A program made the position numbers and the translations under genes. From assembly GCA_003427395.1 (NCBI GenBank), contig BFEA01000171.1, positions 2,591,691-2,619,214 of the forward strand: a stretch of 27,524 bases of DNA, given 5' to 3'. Of the stretch, positions 17,894 through 27,459 are shown in pieces (position 1 is the first letter of the stretch; each line of letters starts with the position of its first letter). The stretch comes from Chara braunii (taxonomy: Eukaryota; Streptophyta; Charophyceae; Charales; Characeae). The notes under the pieces are model-generated. The model ran no database searches. It saw only the letters and a list, made by a program, of their open reading frames with translations, and was not told the origin of the DNA.

Positions 17894-18083
17894 ATCTTAA
17901 TGACCCCCCCTTCTTCGAGACCAATAAGACAGGTGAGCCGAAGAGGGAGGTACTACGACGGATCCAACCCTTCTCTGTGAGCTCTTTGAGTTGCCGATGT
18001 AGTTCGTCCAACTCGGCCGGGGCCACCCTATAGATCCTCCCCTTTGGGGTTTTATTCCTTGGGATTACCTCTATGGCATGGAC
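17691..18083. repeat. 197-bp diverged tandem duplication at the start of RT
   Basis: Unit 1 is about 17691-17887 and unit 2 about 17888-18083. Both contain ccaacccttctctgtgagct and end near ggcatgg. They differ at roughly one base in eight. The duplicated protein part is the RT fingers (NKTPKGRIYRVAPAELDEL and LKELTEKGWIRP). Confidence 0.9.
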
Positions 18084-18176
18084 AATTTCCATGTCTACAA
18101 CTCCCGAAGGCTCCTTAAACAGATCGGGGTACTTAGCAACGATGGTCTCTAACGGCCTACCCTTTCTCAGAGACAA
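17856..18176 (-). pseudogene. Element B pre-RT linker with second copy of RT start
   Basis: The frame reads ETIVAKYPDLFKEPSGVVDM, HAIEVIPRNKTPKGRIYR, LHRQLKELTEKGWIR and GSPVLLVSKKGG, the normal lead-in to RT. It then runs into the duplication boundary instead of the CIDYRGLN block. This unit matches the linker better than the copy at 17691-17887 and may be the original one. Confidence 0.85.
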
Positions 18177-18195
18177 AAGCTAAGTACATACCCTC

Positions 18196-18640
18196 CTATT
18201 GGTTTTGTTGGTTCGGTTTATAATAATTATAGAATGCACTCACACACAGACACCCATAGGAGTCAACTAACCTACTAGCTCTACACTTAGCTAGTCTAAC
18301 AGTTCCCCCATCAGGTAACACATGCTTAAGCACTTTTCGGTCCCAGTCGAATTGGGGTTTGGCAATCTCAAGGTAGTACGTACCTAACAGCATGTCGAAA
18401 GGCAAGTTGTCGCTTACTAAGAACGGAATCTGGTGATTGAGTTCCCAACTCCATAAGAGAAGGTGCATACCACATCCTTGACGTAGTCCTTGACTAACAT
18501 GCACTCTTTGTTGTCTAGAGTAGATGGTATAGGTCTACTCAAGCGTTGCACATGGTCCCCTAGGCGTAGTCTCTCAACACAGTCGCGGATTATGAAGTTC
18601 CGTGTAGAGCCAATGTCTAGAAGGCACTAGACTGGCGGCC
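18196..18640 (-). pseudogene. Element B aspartic protease, altered active site
   Basis: One frame gives LLDIGSTRNFIIRDCVERL at about 18560-18625. The retropepsin triad is normally DTG; here the codons at 18609-18617 read Asp-Ile-Gly, a likely Thr-to-Ile change. In another frame, 18196-18504 gives LPFDMLLGTYYLEIAKPQFD and LPDGGTVRLAKCR, the protease C-terminal part. A frameshift lies between them. Confidence 0.8.
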
Positions 18641-18752
18641 GCCTACACTGACTTGTACAACGAAATGCTCCCCTTTAGAACCTTTGGACAATGCCACCCA
18701 AGATTTGCGAGGGTCCCTTACTGACCACTCAGTTTCTAAGCCTTCAAAGGCT

Positions 18753-18956
18753 TCAGACACGTCCAACGAACAGAGTGTCGTTTGTCTGCGGGGTGACTAA
18801 AGAGTCGATAGCTTCGGCCAACTCCTGAAGTGGTGAAGGTATACCAACCACTTCAGCATATCTACCACTTCTATTGGCCAGGTATGTTTCCCTGGGTGGC
18901 GTTTGTAGAAGCACCACTCGAGGCGTAAGACCCCCCCAAACCACCTTTGGGCGCAA
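18753..18956 (-). pseudogene. Element B gag-protease linker
   Basis: An open frame downstream of the zinc knuckle and upstream of the protease, with VVWGGLTPRVVLLQTPPRET and SPLQELAEAIDSLVTPQTND. No domain is recognised. Its position between nucleocapsid and protease and its strand suggest part of the gag-pol linker. It is in a different frame from the knuckle. Confidence 0.5.
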
Positions 18957-18981
18957 TCTTTTGAGAAACCTTCACGTTCTT

Positions 18982-19446
18982 GCACTTAAACTGCTGGTGG
19001 CCATACTCGCCGCAGTTAATGCAAGCCCCTCACAAATATTGGTCCCTCCACACATCTTGATCCAGGCCAGCCCTCACCCAAGACGTAGTCTTCTTTGAGT
19101 TATGCGCCTGCCCCTGACTCTTTTGTTGACCGCCCTTCCCGCGGCCAACTGCCTTTTCTTTAGTTATGGCGGTGAGGTTGCTACCCTCTGCACTCTCCTC
19201 GCTGCCTGCCTCTGTCTCCTCCACAAGTTCAGAAAGGTCGTCAATCTCGGTTGGATTGCCATTAGAATCAACCATCATCAAACGACTTCCCTTGTTCTTC
19301 CACTCATCTAGAGTTTTCTTCTTTCTTCCATCCACAACTACAAGCTGAGCCCTTCCCAAGTTTGCCTTTAGGTCCAAGGCCTTGTTGCTGAAAGACTCGA
19401 GGGTGTGATACTCAGTGCTGGCCTCGCTAACCAACAAGGCCAGCAT
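18982..19446 (-). pseudogene. Element B gag C-terminal part with CCHC zinc knuckle
   Basis: The frame at 19030-19446 reads EYHTLESFSNKALDLKANLG, then an acidic linker (ELVEETEAGSEESAEG) and a basic part (GRGKGGQQKSQGQAHNSKK). After a TGA at 19030-19032 the same frame continues with CINCGEYGHQQFKC (18982-19023), an exact CX2CX4HX4C zinc knuckle. Only the last part of the capsid is present. The frame starts inside an inverted repeat (19399-19462), where the normal upstream gag has been replaced by an unrelated AT-rich stretch. Confidence 0.85.
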
Positions 19447-19462
19447 TGAGTATCACACCCTC
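19399..19462. repeat. 25-bp inverted repeat (fold-back) at the gag break
   Basis: Left arm 19399-19423 and right arm 19438-19462 pair over 25 bases with one G-T pair and a 14-nt loop (tcgctaaccaacaa). The left arm is gag sequence, so the right arm is an inverted copy of it. Confidence 0.95.
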
Positions 19463-19558
19463 AATTGATTAATTGATTATAAATCAATGGTAATCAATCA
19501 AACAATTAATCAATCAATCAATTAATCAATCAATCAATCGATCGATCAATCAATTGAT
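19463..19558. repeat. AT-rich (AATC)n-type low-complexity stretch
   Basis: Many overlapping forms of caat, aatc and attgatt, such as aatcaatcaatcaattaatc. It lies between the fold-back and the PBS-like site and codes for nothing recognisable. Confidence 0.85.
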
Positions 19559-19606
19559 CCCTACTTCGCGCGTCAGGTTAGGTTCAAATTTTGATTCACG
19601 CTCAGG

Positions 19607-19618
19607 GCTTCGATACCA
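19607..19618 (-). other. Second primer-binding-site-like sequence, without a matching LTR
   Basis: The minus strand reads TGGTATCGAAGC, close to the initiator tRNA-Met PBS (two adjacent bases differ). Two bases away lies TG (19621) where an LTR end would be. The bases to the right do not resemble either LTR family here and reach the gag of element C within about 65 bp. Confidence 0.55.
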
Positions 19619-19686
19619 ATTGATACATGCTCTGTCGAGCGATGTATGGGGAGCCAAGGATTCGCAAAGTGATGAAAAGGACTTGA

Positions 19687-20313
19687 ATGGACATAGCAGT
19701 GTCAGCAAAGCATCAACAAGCAATGTACATCCAGACACATGAAAATAGCATCACCGAGTACCAATGCTTGGCATCCATACCCGACGTGTCGATCACCTTT
19801 ACGGGCATCAAACACTACATCTACCCGACATTGCAGAATGCATTGGCGCAAGTCGTGAAGATGCTCACCACAAGTGAGTTGCTATTTAACAAGCCCCCAT
19901 GTATTATTGTGACGAATATGGAAGCATGCAATGCTGGCCGTTCGTCTTCTGCAGGCCAGGGAAGAGATCGACAGCGAACGAAAGTGGGCGTGGTCACGAC
20001 AACAACGTCGAGCGACTATTCTAACGAGGTTGCTTCATCTGACGAGGGAGAAAGATTAGCAGCCGCCCGGAATGGTGGCCGCCAAAGGTCAAGGACGCTG
20101 CAAATCGAAGAGAAACACCTCTTTTTAGTCCCCGGACCCGGAGCAGCAACTCAAAAACCTTGGCTTCATCACGGTCTCTCGAAAGGCGTCCACCAGATCC
20201 ACACAAGACACCTGTATTGTTTGTGGTGCAACAGCGGCGTACACGAAACCGCCGGCTGTCTCACGAAAGCCAAGGGGAATCCCTTTAGGGAAAGTGAGCA
20301 CCACCGAGAGTGA
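19687..20313 (+). pseudogene. Element C gag (C-terminal part with zinc knuckle)
   Basis: A 208-codon frame. The N-terminal half is of unclear origin (IKHYIYPTLQNALAQVVKML). The middle is Ser/Thr/Arg-rich, as in nucleocapsid linkers. Near the C-terminus it has CLWCNSGVHETAGC, an exact CX2CX4HX4C zinc knuckle. The frame closes at 20313 without reaching the protease. The capsid core is not clearly visible, so this gag is probably truncated. Confidence 0.75.
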
Positions 20314-20670
20314 TACGACTGCACTCTCGAGGCCTTCGGAATCGGTTGCTTCATGAGCGACCTCCCTTAATTTTGAGGCACACGCGGAAGTTGTACGTCC
20401 CATTCTTCATGCTTTTGAGGATTTCCCTGCCCGACTCGTTCCATTGTTGGGTTCACTCGCTCAAGGATAAGGTGTGTGCGAGGTTTCTTCACCGTCTTCA
20501 AGTTTTCAAGGGATTCAGCATGCGAGTTCACCGTAGAGGTCATGGACCGGTTGTCTCCTGAGGATTTTGCATGGCTTCCTCTCCCTTCCACAGGCCGCTT
20601 ATCGGGACCGCAATGCGCAGCACTATGAGCCCATTTGCACAATTATTTGCCCTTCTATGCACCATGAACT
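20314..20670 (+). other. Element C gag-protease spacer, no open frame of note
   Basis: About 350 bases between the zinc knuckle and the protease. Short frames only; it probably codes for the linker in decayed form. Confidence 0.45.
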
Positions 20671-20673
20671 TCG

Positions 20674-21274
20674 ATGACGGATGACGAAGTTGCGATGGGG
20701 GACCTCCTTGCATGTATCACCAAGGTGGTCCGTGAGTTTCGCACGCAGCGGTACGATGACAACAACGCACCGCTCCTTTATATCCGCATCCAAGTTGGGC
20801 AAGCGTCCTGCAGCGCTTTGCTGGACTCGCAATTTCATGAGCCTGTCCTTCATACAAAGGGCCAGCCTTGGCTCTGAAGTTCAAAGGAAGTTACATCCTA
20901 CGGCGGTCAAGATGGCGGACAGTCGAACACAACTTCTTGATCGCTACATCGAAGTCGTACCGGTCTATTTCACACCACATGTAGGCGAGTTGGTTACGTT
21001 TGACGTGTTGGACACGAACTTCGACATTAGTTTGGTGATGCCATGGCTCACGAGTGTGGACCACACGATCAACTTCTACGGGCTGACATTTACCGTTTGT
21101 GACGCCTTTGGCGTTGGGGTGCCGTGTACAATTCCTCTTCCGCACCCTTCAATTCGGTGCCAAGTTGTGACGGCCAAGACTTTTCGAGCCACTTGTGCTT
21201 ACGAGTGGACCAACGAGATCGGCCTATGTTTTGTTAGGACCATAGCAGCGACCAAATTTTCATCTACGAACTGA
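20674..21274 (+). pseudogene. Element C aspartic protease region, altered active site
   Basis: The frame at 20674-20877 reads LLYIRIQVGQASCSALLDSQ, where a gypsy protease would have DSG or DTG; the codons at 20824-20832 give Asp-Ser-Gln. After a frame change, the 20681-21274 frame gives LVTFDVLDTNFDISLVMPWL, the protease C-terminal segment. The catalytic Asp is kept, but the glycine of the motif is lost and the frame is split. Confidence 0.75.
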
Positions 21275-22182
21275 CACCCGCGAGGTGCGGTTGCTGATGA
21301 GTTCGCCGACGTCTTCGAGTCTCCTACCGGTGTGGTGCCGGATTGGATGATCTCCCATGAGATCATTCTTGACGATGGTGTCGTGCCACCAAAAGGATGC
21401 ATCTATCACATCAGCGAGGAAGAGATCACGGTTCTCCGCACGCAACTCGATGACTTGTTGGAAAAGGGGTGGATCCACCCTAGTAGCCCACCATACGGTG
21501 CGCCAATTCTCTTCGTACGGAAGAAGAACAAGTTTCTTCGCTTGTGCATTGACTATTACAAGCTCAACGTGTAAGCCGTCAAGAATGCGGGACCTCCTCC
21601 TCGAATCGACGATCTTCTTGAGCGTTTGGGCGATGCAAAGTATTTTTTGAAGTTGGACTTGAAGCCGGGCTATCATTAGATTTTGATACGCCCGGAAGAC
21701 CGCTACAAATCCGCTCTAAAACGTGGTACGATTACTTTGAGTGGGTCGTCATGCCTTTTGGCCTCACCAATGCCCCGACGACCTTTCAAGTGGCGATGAT
21801 CAACGAGTTCCACGCGATGTTGGACTCGTTTGTGCTGGTCTACTTGGACAACGTTCTCGTCTATAGCCGGACCTTCGAGGATCATCTCGAGCACCTTCGA
21901 TGTGTGTTGGAGACACTCCGTCGTGCCAAGTACAAAGCCAACCACGACAAGTGCGAATTCAGACACTTTGTCACACCGGAGGGCATTGGTCCGTTATCGG
22001 ACAAGATTCAAGCCTACCAAGAGTGGTCGGAGCCAAAGAACATGATGGATATCCGTTTCTTTCCTGGCCTCACCAGATACTGTCAACGCTTTATTAAAGG
22101 CTATTCAAAGATCGTGGCTAATTTGACCAAGCTTCAATGCGAGGATCGACCATTCGACTTTGACAATGATGCGGGAGCTTGA
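21275..22182 (+). pseudogene. Element C reverse transcriptase, YLDN active site
   Basis: The 21332-21574 frame holds LRTQLDDLLEKGWIHPSSPP, PYGAPILFVRKKN and LRLCIDYYKLNV, then a TAA. The same frame continues with KYFLKLDLKPGYH, another stop, and IRPEDRYKSAL. After a frameshift, 21751-22182 gives MPFGLTNAPTTFQVAM and VLVYLDNVLVYSRTFEDH. The second Asp of the catalytic YLDD is Asn (codons 21841-21852), a likely G-to-A change that would abolish polymerisation. Stops, frameshift and active-site change show a long-dead copy. Confidence 0.92.
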
Positions 22183-22590
22183 TTTTCGGCCCTTAAAGCC
22201 ACCTTGGTATTCACAGAGGTTTTACTCATCTACGACCCGCTTTTGCCGAGGCGCGTCACTACCGATGCGTTCGGCTATGGAATTGGTGTCGTCCTCGAGC
22301 AACTTGATGGCGTGAACTGACACCTGGTCGAGTACTTTAATAAGAAGGTGCCCGTCGTGCACTCGATTGACGACGCACAGGAGTAATTGGCCTTCGTATA
22401 TGCGCTTAAGCGGTGGCAACATTTTTTTCTCTGACGAAGTCAATTATGATGGGTAACAAACAATAATTCGTTGGTCTTCTACAAGACCCAAGACACAGTG
22501 AATAGTACCATCGCCCATTGGATGACTTTCATTGCCCAATTTGACTTCTTTCCCGATCATATTTCGGGAAAGTCAAATTGTTTTGCAGAC
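22183..22590 (+). pseudogene. Element C RNase H, remnant
   Basis: Short open pieces read FSALKATLVFTEVLLIYDP, RVTTDAFGYGIGVVLEQLDG and VYALKRWQHFF, with stops between them. The later piece (HWMTFIAQFDFFPDHISGKS and FADALSRRPD) is the conserved end of the domain. The TDA motif keeps its Asp. The YSDH-type segment is not seen. Confidence 0.8.
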
Positions 22591-23056
22591 GCTCTTTCAC
22601 GGCGCCCAGACCTTTGTACCGCGGTCTACTCAATGTTCGAGGTTGAGGACGACTCGCGGGGCAACTTCATCCACGACTACCAAGTCGACCCCGAGTTTCG
22701 CGACAAGTACACAAATTGCTTCTCTCCAAATCCGGCGCCATCGCATTATCGGATCCAAGAGGGCTTTTTGCTAGTCCACTTGGGGGGAAGGATCTTCTTT
22801 GTGTGCCAAGTGACCCATACTTGCGCACGCGGCTTCTTGGCGAGTTCCACAATGCTCCCGCCACCGGACTCTTTGATTCAATTATATGATTGGCTGACTT
22901 CAGGAGCGCTTTTGGTGGCGGGACCTTCTCGGCGACGACGTCACAAGCTATTGGGAGTCGTGCGAGGTTTGCCGACATTGCAAGTCCCTCAATCATCATT
23001 CATTCGGCGAGTTGTGACCATTACCGGCCCCCTTAGGACGGCGGGAATCAATTGTC
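22591..23056 (+). pseudogene. Element C integrase N-terminal region, degraded
   Basis: The frame from 22471 continues through RDKYTNCFSPNPAPSHYRIQ and EGFLLVHLGGRIFFVCQV, the spacer before integrase. The zinc-binding H2C2 domain should follow. Pieces of it are scattered over frames near 22880-23030 (for example a YWESCEVCRHCK-like reading), so the domain is present but broken. Confidence 0.6.
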
Positions 23057-23542
23057 GTGGACATCACCGGGCCGTTCCCCAAGCACAAGACCGGTGTGGA
23101 TGGGATTCTCATGGTGGTCAAACGACTCGCCAAGTTCGCTATATTTTTGCCATGTCGCTATCACGCCAAGGCATCGGAGTTGGCCGAGGTTCTTAACTCC
23201 GGTTGGATTCGTACCAAGGGTTACCCCAAGGAGATCGTTCGCGACCACGACACTCGGTTCATGTTCGACTTTTCGTTGGCGCTCATCAAACGATGGGGCT
23301 CAACTCTCAAGCCGCGTTCGGCGCGCCGGCCACTAACCGATGGCCAAACGGAGAGGGCACATCAAATCGCACAGGTTCTTCTTTGCACTCTCATCCGTCC
23401 CGACCAAAAGGATTGGGTTGAGCGGCTGCCAGACGTCGATTTGGCTTACAACTCGTCCATTCATCCGACTATCGGGATGTTGCCTTTTGAGTTCGAGCAT
23501 GGCTCGCCAGTCACATCGTCGTTGGACACTATCATCCCATGA
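23057..23542 (+). pseudogene. Element C integrase catalytic core
   Basis: A 161-codon frame with MDITGPFPKHKTGVDGILMV (first Asp), EIVRDHDTRFMFDFSLALIK (second Asp region) and LTDGQTERAHQIAQ (Glu), followed by DWVERLPDVDLAYNSSIHP. The D, D and E residues are all in one frame. The Tyr/His-Pro-Gln lead into TDGQTE is altered. It is the best-kept domain of element C. Confidence 0.92.
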
Positions 23543-23581
23543 GCGACCGAGAACAACGGCCACCACATTTTCATTCGACGG

Positions 23582-24198
23582 ATGCAAGAGCTCCTTGTCA
23601 AGGCACACGACCAAATGTCGAAGACGCAGCAACGCATGAGCCGTCAGGCCAATCGCCAGTGTCTTCCTTGTTTGTTCCGCGTCAACGACCTTGTTTGGGT
23701 CTTTGCCGCAGAATTCAGCCTCGAACAGGATATCTCTCACAAGATCCTTTGGAAATGGATGGGGCCTTGGCGCATTGTGGCACCCGCTGGTGACATACCG
23801 GAAGGATCATCATTTGTCACTCAGGTGCCCGCCCACTTGCCCGTCTACCCGGTTTTTCATTGTTCAAAGTTGGCTCTTCTCGTTTCGGGCGAATGCGACG
23901 ACTTTCCCGGACGACGATTGCAAGACCCTCCATGGACGGCTTTTAGGAGGTTAGCGGCATTTCGCAGTGATGCTATGGCACCAAGCCGACGGAGTACTCA
24001 GTACATTTCTCTTATTGTAGCCATAAGGCGGACCGTTGGTTGACCCTTGCGGAACTTCAGGCCATAGCCCCCGATGTCCTCACACGTTATAAACGCAAAC
24101 AGCAATGCAAGCCCTTACCTTTGGCCCCACGCTGTACTCGTGTCCAGGTTCCACCATCGGGTCGTCAGCTTCGCCCTCGACCCGGCTTGACTTCATAA
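23582..24198 (+). pseudogene. Element C integrase C-terminus (GPY/F) and chromodomain-like tail
   Basis: The 23582-24043 frame gives KAHDQMSKTQQRMSRQANRQ, LFRVNDLVWVFAAEFSLEQD and ILWKWMGPWRIV, the GPY/F-type module, then VPAHLPVYPVFHCSKL. After a frameshift the tail reads KADRWLTLAELQAIAPDVL, similar to the chromodomain ends of A and B. It closes at a TAA at 24196-24198. Confidence 0.8.
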
Positions 24199-24209
24199 GA
24201 AGGGGGGGG
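24199..24209 (+). other. Polypurine tract of element C
   Basis: gaagggggggg directly after the pol stop codon and directly before tgttacatgc, the LTR start. Confidence 0.9.
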
Positions 24210-24432
24210 TGTTACATGCTGAGCGTGCACACGGGCCCCATTTTGGGGGCCCGACGGTTGCTGGGGGACCCCAGGCCGCACACCCCTCAGACGCGCGCCC
24301 TGGAGGTCCACGACAAGCCTTAGGACCGTAGGTTTCGATTTGAGGCAGCATTCATTCATTCATTCATTCTTTATCTGCTCACCTATTTTTGTCTGTTCAG
24401 GTGTCGTTTCGGACTTGCAGTTCTTCTTCTTC

Positions 24433-24479
<47 letters not shown>

Positions 24480-24830
24480 TACATCGGGCCGTGAGGCCCA
24501 GGATCTGACTCCACATTTTGTGGCAGACATTGACTGGACATCTGGCAGGGAGACTATATTTGGACTTGCTCCTCATCGCCATCTTCGTCTCGCCACTGCC
24601 CCCATGTCCTCATCCGTGGTATCTCCCCATGTGCGTGATCAAGGAGGGACCTTTCGTCTATGTATGCGGTCTCTCCTCTCTCTCTCACATGTGTGGTGTA
24701 GGATGGGGTGTCCCGTTGGTATCTGACAGGTCAGTTCATATCTTTGAGTCTTCCGCTGTGCTACATTGTTCTATTTTCATATGTATCTGCCCGTTATTTA
24801 TCCTCGCGTGCAACGAGACGGACATCTGAC
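24210..24830 (+). repeat. 3' LTR of element C (right end estimated)
   Basis: It begins TGTTACATGCTGAGCG after the polypurine tract. No second copy exists in the window, so the end is not defined; sequence akin to the leader of element A is reached by about 24860. It contains an (AG)21 tract. Confidence 0.6.
24436..24477. repeat. (AG)21 microsatellite
   Basis: An uninterrupted AG run within the LTR of element C, preceded by a ttcttcttcttcttc stretch. Confidence 0.98.
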
Positions 24831-24833
24831 TGA

Positions 24834-25580
24834 TCTGGCCGATCAAGAGGCAGCCCTCAAGTCCTCAGGAATTATTTAACGTCGCAAACAGGATGGCGAT
24901 CACAGCCAGTATTCAGATCAGATCCCGCCAGAGGTTCTTTATAGACGATCTGGTTGATGTCTCGCATAGGACTGGTCAGTCCACGTTCCCTCTACAGCGC
25001 AGCAAGAGCTTAAGGACAAAACAGCAAAAACATGCGTGTTCTACTCCCATGGTTTGGCATGGTGACCGTGACCCTTGCTTAGACCAGGGCTCTTCAGAGG
25101 CTCCGCCATCTCCTTCCAGATGCACCACCTGGAAGAATGTACACTCTCAAGGTAGAGCGCTCACGACTCCTGAACCAGAAGAGGTCTCTCAAGTTGGACT
25201 CACTTCCTCACCGTAAGAAGAGATCGAGATGGGAAGATAAGGTAAGGGAACAACGTACCAGAAGATAGCTGCCCCCAACCACAGATTTCTCACCAATTTT
25301 TCTGACGTGCATTTTGATGACCAGTCATAGCCTCAGTACCACACACAATGCAATGGAGTGGCACCTCAGCCAAAATGTCATGTCAGCATGCTCTCATCAT
25401 CTCACATACATCCGCTGTCGCCACAGCTCCCACGCTATCGCCTCAGCCTTCCGGCGGCACTCCCCTCTACCCGGGAGTCGCCTATAACAAGCCAGCGCCA
25501 ATGTATCCTTACTGTGTAGAAGCTTCGTCAGCGCACCAACTAACAAAGTCGTCAGTGCCAGTGTTGGCGATGTCGAGCCA
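24834..25580 (-). other. 5' leader of element B (non-coding)
   Basis: It lies between the right end of element C and the PBS of element B. It includes the 32-nt block 24862-24893 that matches 7602-7633 in the leader of element A with one mismatch, in the same orientation. No supported gene. Confidence 0.6.
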
Positions 25581-25592
25581 GCTCGGATACCA
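25581..25592 (-). other. Primer-binding site of element B
   Basis: The minus strand reads TGGTATCCGAGC, one base from the initiator tRNA-Met complement. It is three bases from the LTR end (25596). Confidence 0.88.
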
Positions 25593-25595
25593 AAT

Positions 25596-26678
25596 TGCAA
25601 GGATTATGAGCGGGAGCGATAGACAGAAAACCAGGTTGCAAAATTGCGGAGTAGGTCAGATGTGTACCAAGAAGAGACCACAATGCTCCAACACACCAAG
25701 TCAATAAGAGCAATACAGTGAACTCTGATGTCAATGTTGCCACTGTGGTCACACCAAGACAGTATCCACTGTCCCTCGTACTCGGAGCCCAGCCTACTCT
25801 ACTCAGCGTATCTAGCCTATCTACGTTCTCACAACCAGATCACTTTGCAGTTGAAGACCAATGTACGTCATCGCCAAAGCCGACCGCCAGCATACACCAT
25901 GTACGTGCTCTCTCCTGCCCTCATCGCACCTTAACTCCCTACCTCTGCATGCGCCTCGTACCCGAAGGCCACCATCGTCAACACCTGACCCTGCACGCTT
26001 GGCCCGGCTATGGCTGCCGTGCGCCCACTGGCACCGCAGTGCCCTCTTCACCACTTAGCGCCTGTGTGCGCCCCCGCCTGCCTGTATAGCGCAGCTTCAC
26101 ACGACAATGCAGCAGCTTGACCGCAATGCCTGCACAGGCCAGAATGCCCTTCCACTGGGGCACACAGTTTCCTTTATGGACAGTGTGCCTGATGCTGGCT
26201 GACCTGGCCAGATGTGTGGGGGGCCCAGTAGCTTGCTTCTGGCGCCAAGTGTCTGCGCCAGGCCCAGTTTCCGATACTGGCCTGGACCTCGAGCAGTTAG
26301 GCACGTTCAGGCAGCCACCCAGCCTCATTGGCTCCCAGCTCATGTGTGACTGCAATGCAGCTCTCTCATTGGCCCGCGGCCAGTGCATGATGTGTCGGCC
26401 TTACACAGTGTGTGCCCAGGGCGCAACCACCTGAGCCCTGGGCTCAACTATACATCGTAGCCCCTTGCTTCTGGAAAGAGCCTGAAGGTTCACATTGCTA
26501 TGTAACCAACTCGTGTGCTGCAACTGTCTGAATCCCCACTTATGGAAAACTGTTGAAAACAGGCCTCTCGTGGATATTCAGGCCCGCCTTCAGTTAGGGC
26601 GGGCACAGGCTTGCTAGGGGCCGCAGCCCAGAACACTTGTACGTCTGACAAGGGCCCCGCGAGGGCTCATTCCTCACA
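25596..26678 (-). repeat. 5' LTR of element B (1083 bp)
   Basis: Matches 14301-15412. The minus strand starts TGTGAGGAATGAGCC and ends AATCCTTGCA. The 9-bp inverted repeat (26414-26422 with 26435-26443) and the 7-bp one (26582-26588 with 26598-26604) are both kept. Confidence 0.9.
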
Positions 26679-27459
26679 CGAGGCAGTCCACACACCCAAC
26701 ACGGAGCAAAGCAGCACATCTCCTACGCGCATCACGATTGAACACCGCAGACTGTTGGTTCCCACCACCCGTTGAGCCAGGGAGTCACTCAGGCGACCAT
26801 CCGTCATCACCCGCAGGAAACACACTCTCCAGGTACAATCACATGTTATCCAAAGCAAAGCCGATCCTGCACATTCTAAAGTCTATCGCTGCTCCACATG
26901 GGGTCCTCGCTAATTCGCTGTAGGGGCCCTTCGGGAAAGACTGTACACCATTAGGACATGCACACCCACAAGCACAGATACATGCACACCCACAAGCACA
27001 GATATGTGCCCATGCATGGGCCGAGAATGTATAGTCTCGATTCGAATTCAGGTCTGTGCATCACGGTTATGGGTCACTAATTATCTTTTTTCTCGTTTTC
27101 CTTTTCGTAGGAATACTTGCAGTGCCCTAAGGCCCTCTACTCACCACATGCACAGAAGACAACATATGGCTGCGTAATTATTCCACGTTCTAGCAGAAGA
27201 TTCATTTGAATTTTGCACATTTGGTAAGTAGTCCAGGCAAGCCCCGAGAGCAGAGACCAACAAGGCCTAGCTAAGTGAGCAGCCCGTAACTGCTGAAACA
27301 CATACCTGAATTCAAATTCTGAGTACTATATATTCGGCCAGCTTGCTCCATTTCATATTCACTACCTGCCTTGATTTTGGTGGAGGATCTGCGCTAAATT
27401 GCTGCGAGGACCCTTCAGATTACCTGCATGGGCCCTCTGATACGTGTGAAGGGGATCTG

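Larger units (their letters stand above)
19687..24830 (+). mobile_element. Element C: Ty3/gypsy retrotransposon on the plus strand, decayed, 5' LTR missing
   Basis: A plus-strand series of gag with zinc knuckle, protease, RT, RNase H remnant, integrase and chromodomain-like tail, followed by a polypurine tract and an LTR start (24210). The strand is opposite to B, and the element lies between the coding part and the 5' leader of B, so it appears nested. No copy of the LTR is found upstream of its gag, so the 5' end is lost. The right end near 24830 is an estimate based on where leader sequence related to element A resumes. Confidence 0.82.
14301..26678 (-). mobile_element. Element B: chromovirus-like LTR retrotransposon with internal deletions and a nested element
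   Basis: Two related LTRs (14301-15412 and 25596-26678) have TG...CA ends. A strong polypurine tract lies beside the left one and a PBS beside the right one, both in minus orientation. The coding remnant at 15483-19446 is a minus-strand gag-pol next to the left (3') LTR. The leader part at about 24834-25580 lies next to the right (5') LTR. Element C, on the plus strand, lies between. A second PBS-like site at 19607-19618 does not fit this simple picture. The flanking pentamers (aggag and cgagg) do not match, so the two LTRs may not come from a single insertion. Confidence 0.7.

Noticed and set aside
26679-26683. cgagg beside the right LTR of element B as a target-site duplication (it also occurs at 14303-14307)
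   Set aside because: The left occurrence lies inside the LTR end, not outside it. The true left flank (aggag) does not match.
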